From positions 1-59,098 of the IMG/VR virus record IMGVR_UViG_3300050011_000298: a stretch of 59,098 nt of DNA; one strand, written 5' to 3'. Below are positions 1-8,269 of this stretch, piece by piece. A program made the translations under genes and the position numbers. The notes under the pieces were generated by a model. That model had not been told where the DNA came from, did not search any database, and saw only the letters and a program-made list of their open reading frames with translations. This DNA is from a virus. Every line of letters begins with the position of its first letter. Within the stretch, counting starts at the first letter, position 1.

Positions 1-3000
1 TGTCTGCGGCCTTTTTTGCGCCAGGAGCGACGGGTTCATTTTCCCCATCTTGGAGCACAGGCACTATGGGTATCACCGTCGCCCTCAAATCCGTCGGGAG
101 CGCAACGGTCCTTGTGGGTGTGAGTCCGCCAGTCGGAACTATCATGCGGGTCTATTATCATCTGCCCGCAGGTACTGGTCCAGGTTTCACTGGTCCGACC
201 GAGCCCATTTGGCCCACATCTATTGGCGGCATCGTCAACGACGGCGGAATTCAATGGACAAATTACGGGCCTGTCGAAGTCTGGTATCCGCAAACAAATT
301 ATCCAGTTCCTGTCGTGGTGTTGGATACGAACGGAAATTTGCAGCGCGCGGTTACTGCCACGAGTCCTGTACAGCCGTGGAATGCGGCAACTGGATATAC
401 TGTCGGGCAGATTGTTTCGTTCGGTGGGGGTTTTTGGATTAGCGTGTTTGCGGGAACCAATACAGGTGTTGCGCCGAGCAGTAATTATACGGTCCTTGTT
501 GGGGGGACGACAACAACCCCATATTGGGCTGTGGCGTCAAATCCCGCCGTCACAGGAGCCATCGCTCCAGTATGGAATACAAACGCCAACCCGCTGTTGG
601 GCAGCATCACGACCCAGGACGGCAGCTACACCTGGACCAACCTCGGGCAAGGTTCTCCGCTCGCGAGTTTCGGATATGCGTACGTCTACGCTTTCCGAAC
701 GGTGTACGGACATCTGACAACAGCAAGCCCGTTCAGCAACAATACTGGCGCGATTCTCGGACCACTGAACGGCAGCATTCAGTCGTTTTCCATCACCGCG
801 AATGTCGCGACGTTTTTCGGCAGCAACAACTTTATTCCTGGGAACATCTTTACGGTCGAGGGGTTGACGACAGGCACTTATTTTAACAACCAGATATTTA
901 CTGTCCTGACCGCACAACCGTCCTCCAGCTTTCCGTTGACCTCGACGCAAATCAGCGGCGGTACTACTCTAACCGTCAAAGCCATCAATCTTTTAGTCGC
1001 AGGACAGAGCGTGACATTCAGTAACTTGACGGACCCGAGCGCAACATGGCTGAACGGGTTGACGCTGATTGTGTCGGCGACAGGATTAAGCGGCACGCAG
1101 TTCGAAGTGACAGGGACATCTCCTCCTGCTGGAAACTACGGCCCGACGGCCACGACAGGCACAGTGCTCCTGAACGGAAGCTGGACTGCGACTTTCAACA
1201 ACGGTGGCGTGTTTGTACCGTTGACTTCGGATTCTGGGACTGCGGCTCCGCTTATCTCAACCATCACGGGCCAGGGCACATCTTTGCTAGATGGCCAGGG
1301 ATTTTCGTTGTGCAACTCCGTCGCAACCATCACAGGATTCTCAGTGACCGCGAACGTCCTGACGATTTTCGCCAGCAACAATTTCCAGCCTGGCATCTGG
1401 GTCACCCTCGGAGGTTTGACTACCGCGACGTTTCTGAACGGTCAGCAGTTCCAAGTCATCGCGGTAGATCAGTCGCTCGGAACCCAGAACACATGGTTTC
1501 AAATATTTTTTACGACTTCCGACTCGGTGCAGACGCTCGACGGAGGCACCGCTACATTCAACGCGGTGGAAATATATCGTCTCTCGGATGGCGGCGGCAC
1601 CTATTTGTTTGATGGCGCGGTCACGAACCCAGGCGCAGGAATTCAGTGGACCTTCGACGACTTTGTCATCGATCCTGATCTGGATATTCTTTTGATTGCT
1701 CCACTGTTCCATCAGAACGACCCGCCTCCTGGCGCACCTGGTTCATCCATTCCGCCGCTGGGCAAACCTGTAGGTACTATCAGCGTATACTGGCAGGGAC
1801 GGCTCTGGATGGTTGACGGAAACTATGTGTATTTCGATTCAGGACCAGATTGCACGAACGGTATTCCCGAGGAAGCGTGGGCTCCTGGGAATCGATTCAA
1901 GTTCTCAGGACCTGTGCTGAATCTGCAGCCAACTGCGGACGGCATCGGGATGCTTGTTTTCTTGGCCGACCGCGTGCAAGCAATTCTCGGCGGACCTGAG
2001 ACTATCAGCTTCTACGCTACAGATTTTTTGAGCAACTTCGGCGTTTCCAGTACGAACGCTGTCTTCCGCGACGGCTCGATTATTGGTTTGTTTACCACGC
2101 AGAAGCAGTACTTTGAATTGCTGGGCGCGCAGAAAGAAGATGTCGGGCTACATATTTCGGATTACTTGGCGACGAACGTCAATCCCGCCAAAGCGTATGT
2201 CACACTGCACCGTGACGGAACCGATGTGGGTTTATTCATCAGCAACGGCATAGACCGCATTTTGCGCTACGGGCCCAACGTCCCGTCATGGAGCGTTCCT
2301 GCGTTCCCATTATTCGGAGTAGGCGCGCTGAAATCGGTCGAGACATCGGTTGGAATTTATAGTTTACTGTTAGCGACGCCGACGGGCGGGGTGCGTCCGA
2401 CAAATCCGCAATTAGGGGTTGCAGCTACATACGCCCTTCTGGCGTGGAGCGGAATTACCAACACAGGCAGCACCGTGATTACGGGCGGCAACATCGGTTC
2501 GAGCCCGACCACAACCATTACAGGATTTCCTCCAGGCGTGATTATGTCCCCTGGGATTATCGACAATACCAACGCGGCTGCAGCGCATACGGCAGCGGTC
2601 GCGGCATACGCGCACTACGCTGGGTTGACATTCACCTCGCTCGGGACGGCTGTGAATTTGGCGACAAGCGGGAACGGCGCAAACAGCCATACATATCTTG
2701 CTGGAAATTATAGCTCAACATCCAGCTTCGACATCCCGAACACGTTCGGCGGGATAGTTCTTGATGCGCAAGGAAATGCGAACGCCCAGTTTGTGTTTTT
2801 CGCTGCGTCGACGACCACCCTCGAAGGCGGCTCGACCATCGCACTCATCAACGGCGCGCTTGCAAGCAACGTCATTTGGGTGGTCGGCAGTTCTTTCGTA
2901 TCCGTTGCGCCTTCGACTATGGTGGGGACAATCTTGGCGCAGATTTCTATCACACTGGGCGGCGGCACTTTTAACGGGATCGCATTGGCGGGCCTTGGCG

Positions 3001-3545
3001 GAAGTTCTGGCGCAGTGACAATCTCTACCGCCGAAATTATCTCGACAGGCAACACCCAGGCTCAATTGGACCAAGGGAATTATATCTATGTCCGCGATCT
3101 GACTTCATGGGGAGATGGCAACACCATAATCGGCGCCAACGACGGCACACCGTACGCACTTTGCGAAGTTGTCATCGGCAGCATCACGATGTCGCAACTC
3201 GGCGGAAAATTGTTCCCGTTGCAACATGTGATCGGATACTTCGACGCAGTCGGCACACTCAACCATGGCGGCCCGTCTTATCCCGACATCTGGGTGCTGC
3301 CGAACGAAGTCCAGCCCACCACCGCCGTCCCGTTTGTTTATTTGCCTGAGATTGTGCAAGAGCCCCCGACTGGGCAAAACAATCCGTCGTCCTCTATATT
3401 GGCGTTGAGGTGGAATGTATCAATGGTAAATAGTACACAGATGAGTCAGTATATTCACCACATGCAGTGCCGCGTTCGATTCGAGCCAGAAAACGCGCCG
3501 AATACAATCAAGGCGCTGGCGTTCGGTGAGGACCAATCGGTGTAA
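1..3545 (+). CDS. Large virion protein with inserted DUF3494 (ice-binding-like) domain, 5' partial
   Basis: The reading frame is open from base 3, so the true start lies outside the window; the first in-frame ATG is at 66 (1159 codons from there). Residue numbers count from that ATG. The N-terminal third has two related beta-rich repeats beginning near nt 786 and 1338 (core ITANV..FF.SNNF and VTANV..IF.SNNF). The middle (about residues 500-780) and the C-terminus read like a beta-propeller-type phage structural protein. Between them, residues about 783-995, lies a DUF3494-like domain: it starts LGVAATYALL, continues with GITNTGSTVITGGNIGSSPT and ITGFPPG, and ends with GTILAQISITLGGG. The flanks read across this insertion as one domain. 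Position before other + strand virion genes supports a tail or adsorption role; the exact part is not known. Confidence 0.8.
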   Translation, partial: SAAFFAPGATGSFSPSWSTGTMGITVALKSVGSATVLVGVSPPVGTIMRVYYHLPAGTGPGFTGPTEPIWPTSIGGIVNDGGIQWTNYGPVEVWYPQTNYPVPVVVLDTNGNLQRAVTATSPVQPWNAATGYTVGQIVSFGGGFWISVFAGTNTGVAPSSNYTVLVGGTTTTPYWAVASNPAVTGAIAPVWNTNANPLLGSITTQDGSYTWTNLGQGSPLASFGYAYVYAFRTVYGHLTTASPFSNNTGAILGPLNGSIQSFSITANVATFFGSNNFIPGNIFTVEGLTTGTYFNNQIFTVLTAQPSSSFPLTSTQISGGTTLTVKAINLLVAGQSVTFSNLTDPSATWLNGLTLIVSATGLSGTQFEVTGTSPPAGNYGPTATTGTVLLNGSWTATFNNGGVFVPLTSDSGTAAPLISTITGQGTSLLDGQGFSLCNSVATITGFSVTANVLTIFASNNFQPGIWVTLGGLTTATFLNGQQFQVIAVDQSLGTQNTWFQIFFTTSDSVQTLDGGTATFNAVEIYRLSDGGGTYLFDGAVTNPGAGIQWTFDDFVIDPDLDILLIAPLFHQNDPPPGAPGSSIPPLGKPVGTISVYWQGRLWMVDGNYVYFDSGPDCTNGIPEEAWAPGNRFKFSGPVLNLQPTADGIGMLVFLADRVQAILGGPETISFYATDFLSNFGVSSTNAVFRDGSIIGLFTTQKQYFELLGAQKEDVGLHISDYLATNVNPAKAYVTLHRDGTDVGLFISNGIDRILRYGPNVPSWSVPAFPLFGVGALKSVETSVGIYSLLLATPTGGVRPTNPQLGVAATYALLAWSGITNTGSTVITGGNIGSSPTTTITGFPPGVIMSPGIIDNTNAAAAHTAAVAAYAHYAGLTFTSLGTAVNLATSGNGANSHTYLAGNYSSTSSFDIPNTFGGIVLDAQGNANAQFVFFAASTTTLEGGSTIALINGALASNVIWVVGSSFVSVAPSTMVGTILAQISITLGGGTFNGIALAGLGGSSGAVTISTAEIISTGNTQAQLDQGNYIYVRDLTSWGDGNTIIGANDGTPYALCEVVIGSITMSQLGGKLFPLQHVIGYFDAVGTLNHGGPSYPDIWVLPNEVQPTTAVPFVYLPEIVQEPPTGQNNPSSSILALRWNVSMVNSTQMSQYIHHMQCRVRFEPENAPNTIKALAFGEDQSV

Positions 3546-3549
3546 AGGT

Positions 3550-4032
3550 ATGACCAAAGAATCCGAAATCATTCGCGCAGTTGTCCACCCAGGAGCAAAT
3601 ACAATTTCTCCTGTGATTTGGCCTGCCGACAGGCAGAAATCTCAGCAGATTGAGCAAACCAAGGTAACCGCGCGCCCGCAAGCAGTGTTTGCTCTGCCGA
3701 CCACACAGCCCGCGACTGCGGTCGTTGCTCCGCGCACGACACCTCCCGCTGTGACTAATGTGCGGGTTGTGACGCGGAAAGCCATCGCGGGTCAGAAAAC
3801 GGTCACGATTCAGTTTACGCATCCGAGCAATAGTCCATACTTTCAAGGCGCCTCCGTCTATTTGAAGCGGGCGGGCGGTCAACCGACGCAAGTGGCCTCG
3901 GGGAATAAGTCTCCATTATCGTTTACTGTGCCCGTGAACGTCGCGTCTCATGCAATTCACGTTACGAGCTACGGGCCGAGTGGTGAAGGAAATGTCCTAA
4001 CTGCACCATCCGCGCCAGTTAGGTTAGTATAG
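3550..4032 (+). CDS. Small virion protein with a C-terminal Ig/FN3-like domain
   Basis: Encodes 160 residues. I chose the ATG at 3550 because a GTAAAGG purine stretch precedes it; an upstream in-frame ATG at 3526 overlaps the preceding gene. The N-terminal half is Pro/Thr/Gln-rich. The C-terminal half (from about residue 70, VTNVRVVTRKAI, then TVTIQFTHPS, ending HAIHVTSYGPSGEGN) has the alternating strand pattern of a fibronectin-III/Ig-like domain. It follows the large virion protein by 4 bp and is probably co-transcribed. Its 3' end overlaps the opposite-strand HNH gene by 14 bp. A decoration or tail accessory role is inferred only from position. Confidence 0.7.
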   Translation: MTKESEIIRAVVHPGANTISPVIWPADRQKSQQIEQTKVTARPQAVFALPTTQPATAVVAPRTTPPAVTNVRVVTRKAIAGQKTVTIQFTHPSNSPYFQGASVYLKRAGGQPTQVASGNKSPLSFTVPVNVASHAIHVTSYGPSGEGNVLTAPSAPVRLV

Positions 4033-4594
4033 CGAGGTGAGCACGAAGACTAGAGATTTCGTCACGCTGACGGTCAATTTCATCTTCCATGGCTTGTGGG
4101 TTGCAATGAGGGTGGGTAAAACCGAGCGGTTGGCCTGTTGTGTGACTGTGATGGAGATGGGGCGTTTTACCTACACCAAACTCCCAAGTTAAAGGTTGAC
4201 CGCAGCGTTCGCAGTCGGGTTCAGCCATTATCGTTCGAATAATTGAGTGGGGCGTATCGCAAGGGATAGGTTTATGGTTGCGTTCGCGTGCTTTGCGTCC
4301 AGACGACTTCAAAATATGTGATACGCGGCACCAATAGTTTCGGCTACTCGCACAGGCGAACTGATTAGACTGTCCCAGTCGTTCTGGTAAAACGCCAGAG
4401 CAACCGCATGGAAATGTAAAAGGTTGGCCAGGGTGCTGGGAATTTCGGCGAGGATATCCGTTTCGGATTCTACGATAGTCGCGCCAGCATGATTTGCATT
4501 TGGAACATCGACCATATTTGCCGCGTCGCATAGGAGAGAAATCTGCGAGAGGCTTGGAGATACCACATTTTTTACATACTTTATTCTTTGTCAT
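4019..4594 (-). CDS. HNH endonuclease, endonuclease VII-like, antisense to virion operon
   Basis: A 191-residue protein with an N-terminal zinc ribbon (CKKCG near residue 8, then CSKCKSC), a second CERCG pair, and a C-terminal endonuclease VII-type motif HHSHTTGQPLGFTHPHCNPQ. That motif matches the DHDH..G..RG..C..CN pattern of the recombination endonuclease VII/HNH superfamily. It is the only minus-strand gene in the first 9.7 kb and sits between two virion genes, which is typical of a free-standing homing endonuclease. It has its own sigma-70-like promoter (4609-4637) overlapping the start of the next + gene. Target site unknown. Confidence 0.85.
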   Translation of the reverse strand: MTKNKVCKKCGISKPLADFSPMRRGKYGRCSKCKSCWRDYRRIRNGYPRRNSQHPGQPFTFPCGCSGVLPERLGQSNQFACASSRNYWCRVSHILKSSGRKARERNHKPIPCDTPHSIIRTIMAEPDCERCGQPLTWEFGVGKTPHLHHSHTTGQPLGFTHPHCNPQAMEDEIDRQRDEISSLRAHLAILT

Positions 4595-4608
4595 ATCGCA
4601 CCAAAGAG

Positions 4609-4637
4609 AGTATACTACAGCGCAGGGAGAACGTCAA
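4609..4637 (-). promoter_or_regulatory. Sigma-70-like promoter of the antisense HNH gene
   Basis: On the minus strand: TTGACG (4632-4637), 17-bp spacer, TATACT (4609-4614), ending 15 bp before the HNH start. The -35 touches the ATG of the gene starting at 4637, so the two transcription units are divergent and overlapping. Confidence 0.7.
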
Positions 4638-5068
4638 TGAGCGAATGGACTTATAGGCTGGCAGAAATTTCAGATTCATCTCTTTTCGTTGAGTGGGTGA
4701 AATCCAACCCCCTGGTGGACCCCGCAGACGTGCATCGCGCTATCGGCGGGGGTAATCCTGCCTGCCTCACGCTCGTAGCCTGCTTGGATGGGAATCCTGT
4801 CATGTTTGCACCCGTATACCCAACCTGGCATTTGGCCTGTCTATCGATATCGCCAACCACTTCGGCAGACGAGCGCAAGCAAGCCCTGAAGGGGCTGTTG
4901 GAGTTTGGCTGCGGCCTCGCCGTGCAGCAGAACATCCGAGAAATAAACACACTCACGCGCAGTTCTTATCCGATGAGCCATATTGCCGCGCGCCTAGGCT
5001 TTGAGCGCGATGACAGGGAACTATTCCGCTTCACGATACCCGCAAAGCAGCCCGAGTCATCAAAATAA
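4637..5068 (+). CDS. GNAT-like acetyltransferase-fold protein
   Basis: Encodes 143 residues. The pattern (Y/R-rich N-terminus, then LTLVACLDGNPVMFAPV, a strand-helix unit around ADERKQALKGLLEFGCGLAVQQ, and a C-terminal MSHIAARLGFERD) resembles the GNAT fold seen in several phage virion-associated proteins, where the final GF.. motif is common. The acetyl-CoA pyrophosphate loop (R/Q-x-x-G-x-G/A) is not obvious, so catalytic activity is uncertain. It is followed directly by a GACT-N8-CATAAGT element and then an internal virion protein gene. Substrate unknown. Confidence 0.55.
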   Translation: MSEWTYRLAEISDSSLFVEWVKSNPLVDPADVHRAIGGGNPACLTLVACLDGNPVMFAPVYPTWHLACLSISPTTSADERKQALKGLLEFGCGLAVQQNIREINTLTRSSYPMSHIAARLGFERDDRELFRFTIPAKQPESSK

Positions 5069-5092
5069 GACTATCCTTTCCATAAGTGAGAG
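5066..5092 (+). promoter_or_regulatory. GACT-N8-CATAAGT element, copy 1
   Basis: GACT at 5069-5072 and CATAAGT at 5081-5087, followed by a purine stretch that can act as Shine-Dalgarno for the ATG at 5103. One of twelve same-strand intergenic copies with an invariant 8-bp gap. Likely a phage-specific promoter. Confidence 0.75.
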
Positions 5093-5102
5093 ACCCTTGC
5101 TT

Positions 5103-5816
5103 ATGCGAATTACCACCAAAGCTGTCTATGATATAGAGACAGGACAACTTATCTTTTGGACGGGCTACGATTACGATGGCCCAGTCGCATTTTTTTGTTC
5201 TGGCGGGAAAGTCCAGCAGAATGACCAGGCACTCCAAGATGCAAATCTTGCAGCGAATACGAATTTCTTGAACGACGCGAAGACATCCTTCTCGGAGCAG
5301 CAAGCGATTCAAGCGAAGCAGACCTTGGTCGCGAATAACATGATTACGAATCCGATGGGATATACGCCTGCAGCATTGGCGATTCAGAGGACAGGCGTTA
5401 ATGAAAATTTTGCACGCGCCGCAAAAAATGCAATCGGCAGCGCAGCCGCAGCAGGCGCGCGATACGGCAGCGCGGATATTGGCGGCGGGCCGACGGGCGC
5501 GATGGCGGGGCAGATCGCCACAGAAGCATCTCTGGGAAAAGCAGGCGCTCTTTCCAGTATTGACGCCAACAACGAAGCGTTGAAGCGTGAGAACATGATG
5601 GCAGGGATACAGGAACTGAACCAGGCAGGCGGCGCGGCGCAAGGCGCAGTCGGCGGCAGTACCACAGGCGCAGGGACGACAGGCGGCGATACAGTGAACG
5701 CAGGTTCAGGTGTATTGGCTGCGAAGGAATCAGGCTATCAGGAATTTGGCAGCGTACTCGGTGCCGTCGGCGGCCTCGTCACCGCAGGCGCGGGTATTCC
5801 AGGCGTACACGTATAA
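5103..5816 (+). CDS. Probable internal virion protein
   Basis: Encodes 237 residues. The ATG at 5103 is preceded by GAGAG and lies just after a GACT-N8-CATAAGT element. The N-terminus (VYDIETGQLI, then WTGYDYDGPVAFFCSGG) followed by an Ala/Gly/Gln-rich helical body is a form I associate with podovirus internal virion or ejection proteins. The body has long predicted helices (QALQDANLAANTNFLNDAKT and following) and a flexible Gly/Thr-rich tail, ending in a hydrophobic glycine-rich segment (VLGAVGGLVTAGAGIPGV). It lies first in a four-gene run up to 9688. No enzymatic motif is visible. Confidence 0.6.
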   Translation: MRITTKAVYDIETGQLIFWTGYDYDGPVAFFCSGGKVQQNDQALQDANLAANTNFLNDAKTSFSEQQAIQAKQTLVANNMITNPMGYTPAALAIQRTGVNENFARAAKNAIGSAAAAGARYGSADIGGGPTGAMAGQIATEASLGKAGALSSIDANNEALKRENMMAGIQELNQAGGAAQGAVGGSTTGAGTTGGDTVNAGSGVLAAKESGYQEFGSVLGAVGGLVTAGAGIPGVHV

Positions 5817-5829
5817 AAGGATTTTTATC

Positions 5830-6522
5830 ATGCCCGACACAGTGAACATAAAAAAGGATTATTCTGCTCTCAACGAACGTCTTGCAAAATTGTTCGATGA
5901 GTCGGGCGTGCGCAGAAGTTTTACAGTTCCGTATTTGCAAGGTCAGGAAGCAAAAGATCACATCGATGCGGTAGGTGTGGCGTCCTCACAGAATGGTGGT
6001 TTGGCGGGGAACCTTTTGACATCTCATCATACTGCGGAAGGGAAAGGTTACGGGTCGGGAGATGGATCGACAATCGGCCATCCCGCAGAAAAATTGCGGC
6101 AGACGATGATTCCAAAAGATGACAAAAACGCCCAGGCCGTGATCGATGCCGCTCAGAAGTGTGTGACGGACTTCAAATTCTTGCTGGGCGATGACGACCC
6201 GACTGTGCAGACGGCTCAGGGGCATCTAAATTTGGTCAAGAAAACTTTTGGGTCGGGCATGAGTTTACAGGATTTTGGTGTCCTGATGATTCAAATGATG
6301 AACAAACCTATGCAGGCTATCGCGCAAGCCCATTCTGGGACGAAAAAGGGCGGACATGCCGCTCACCTGCGCGGCCCTGAAGAGGAACAGGCTCAGGAAG
6401 CGCCAGAAACCGCCCAAGGCGGGGCGCAAGGCGACGAACAGGCGCCGACAGACCAATCAGCGGTTCCAGCGGCTCAGGCCGCTCCGCAGGCCGCGCCAGC
6501 GCCAGAACAGGCGCAAGGATAA
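5830..6522 (+). CDS. Hypothetical virion-operon protein with Ala/Gln/Glu/Pro-rich tail
   Basis: Encodes 230 residues. The ATG at 5830 was chosen over an upstream in-frame ATG inside the previous gene because it begins right after that gene ends and has an AAAGGA stretch 7 bp upstream. The first 170 residues look globular and mixed, with SGVRRSFTVPYLQGQEAKDH near the start. The last 60 residues are low-complexity (E, Q, A, P), as in disordered tails of virion proteins. I do not recognise the family. Position between two putative internal virion proteins suggests a packaged or assembly protein. Confidence 0.55.
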   Translation: MPDTVNIKKDYSALNERLAKLFDESGVRRSFTVPYLQGQEAKDHIDAVGVASSQNGGLAGNLLTSHHTAEGKGYGSGDGSTIGHPAEKLRQTMIPKDDKNAQAVIDAAQKCVTDFKFLLGDDDPTVQTAQGHLNLVKKTFGSGMSLQDFGVLMIQMMNKPMQAIAQAHSGTKKGGHAAHLRGPEEEQAQEAPETAQGGAQGDEQAPTDQSAVPAAQAAPQAAPAPEQAQG

Positions 6523-6526
6523 GCAT

Positions 6527-8260
6527 ATGGCTGAAACTCAACCACAAACACCGCCCGCATCCGTGCCAGAAGCAATGGCACCGCCCGATGTCCAGTACAG
6601 GACACCGTCAGATGCCCCAGCGGCTGCTTCGAACCCAGCGGCTGCTTCGAACCCCAACGCGATTAATCCTGCAGGACAGCCTGTAGCGCCCCCCGCACCC
6701 CCGCCACCGCACGCACGCTTGCTGTCGATGGTGCAAGGGCTGGCGGATGGACTTTCCGCCGCTGGTAAGTCTCTATCTACAGGAGGGAAAGAAGGCGGTG
6801 CCGAAGAAGTTCAACAATTGCAAGCCCAGCGGCAACAGATGAAACAGTCCGCCGTCGCTTCTGCGCAAGCGCAAACAGACGCGGAACTCCGCAATAAACT
6901 GACGACCGCACAGACCAACCAAGCGAACATCAACAATCACATACTGACCGCCACAATGCCTGATGAAATTTCCCTGTCGCACATGAAGGTGCCCGAGGCT
7001 CAGACGAAACTGGCTGGCGAACAGCAAGGTCAAGCCATCGCAGGCGCGGATTTCCAAGCGCAACATGGAGGCATGACGCCTACGCAATTTAATTCCGCAT
7101 TGGCTGGAACAACACCCGCTGCGGGTGCAACAGGCGCGAGCGCATTTTTCACGACCAACGCGCAGCAGCAACTCGGGGCTGCTCAGAAGATTTTGGGAGC
7201 ACAGGACCCATACGTTCAAAAATTGCAGAGCGCGCTCGCTGATCCGAAGGCTACACCAAAAGATTTATGGACCGCGACTTCGCAAATTCAAAATCAAGTG
7301 GCTCTGCAAGAGAAGGCGACTACTGCGCAGACTCAAAAGAACGCAGCGGACCCGCTCTACAAATTGGAAACTGACCCGAGCGAAATGACAGGAGATAAGG
7401 CGCCCGCCGCCGTCGCACTTCTCTCGTCAAAATTGACGGACCCAAATCTTTCGGCAGACCAAAAACCGCGCGTGCAAAGATTGTTCGGGATGGCTCAGAA
7501 GGCACAAGCGAACGCGCTGACGTTCGATAAAGCTAAAGAGACCGCGAAACAAACCATCACGGACGGTGACCCGAAGGCTGCGGGCTCATTGCTGCAATCT
7601 GGATTGGTTTCTCCGCAAGAACTTATTTCGTCGCGCAAGCCTGCGTTCGCGCAGCAAGCGTTCGATGAAGCGATTCGGCTCGGCGGCGGAACAAAAGGCG
7701 CGGACGGTAAGTGGACTGGTGGAACATGGTCCGCTACTAAGGCTGAGTCGCAATACGATTACGCCAAGAACCCGAAGACACAGAACACTCTCAACTTGCT
7801 CACAACGATGCAGAATCCTGGTGGCAGCATTGATATCGCGCAGAATATGTTCAAGCAAATTCCAGGCAAGATTGATGAAGGCACATTCAATAAACTCGTA
7901 ACAGGCGCACAGACAGAATTCGGTGGCGTCAGCACCGTAGATTTCAAAGCGGCTATGACTTCCTTGGCCGACGAATACGCGCAAGTTTTGCAGGGCGGCG
8001 CGGCGACAGAAACCACATTGAGCCAAGCCAAGGATTTAATCAAACAGGCTTATACCGCAAGTCAAGGGTCGGGCGCGTTCGACACCATTCGGTTGGATAT
8101 GGCTGCTCGGCAAAAAGGCATGGTCCGTGACAATCCCGCGCTGATGTCGATGTATCCATCTCCCGCAGCGGCTCCAGCAGGTGCGTCCAACGAAGTATGG
8201 GTCGGCGGCAAACTGACAGGGCATGTGGTTGGAAATAAATACGTGGCGCTCGGACAGTAA
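6527..8260 (+). CDS. Large helical virion protein (putative DNA-ejection protein)
   Basis: Encodes 577 residues from the ATG at 6527, 5 bp after the previous stop. The first 60 residues are Pro/Ala-rich and contain a short duplication (AAASNP twice, nt about 6619-6648). The rest is strongly helical and Gln/Ala/Lys-rich, with coiled-coil-like stretches around residues 100-150 (QQLQAQRQQMKQSAVASAQA). No catalytic motif is visible. Long helical Ala/Gln-rich proteins next to other virion genes are typical of podovirus internal core or ejection proteins, but that is inference from composition and place. Confidence 0.6.
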   Translation: MAETQPQTPPASVPEAMAPPDVQYRTPSDAPAAASNPAAASNPNAINPAGQPVAPPAPPPPHARLLSMVQGLADGLSAAGKSLSTGGKEGGAEEVQQLQAQRQQMKQSAVASAQAQTDAELRNKLTTAQTNQANINNHILTATMPDEISLSHMKVPEAQTKLAGEQQGQAIAGADFQAQHGGMTPTQFNSALAGTTPAAGATGASAFFTTNAQQQLGAAQKILGAQDPYVQKLQSALADPKATPKDLWTATSQIQNQVALQEKATTAQTQKNAADPLYKLETDPSEMTGDKAPAAVALLSSKLTDPNLSADQKPRVQRLFGMAQKAQANALTFDKAKETAKQTITDGDPKAAGSLLQSGLVSPQELISSRKPAFAQQAFDEAIRLGGGTKGADGKWTGGTWSATKAESQYDYAKNPKTQNTLNLLTTMQNPGGSIDIAQNMFKQIPGKIDEGTFNKLVTGAQTEFGGVSTVDFKAAMTSLADEYAQVLQGGAATETTLSQAKDLIKQAYTASQGSGAFDTIRLDMAARQKGMVRDNPALMSMYPSPAAAPAGASNEVWVGGKLTGHVVGNKYVALGQ

Positions 8261-8269
8261 GGACTTACC

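Noticed and set aside
36-293. Minus-strand open frame at the left edge
   Set aside because: It lies in the shadow of the large virion gene, has no ribosome binding site, and its composition is not protein-like.
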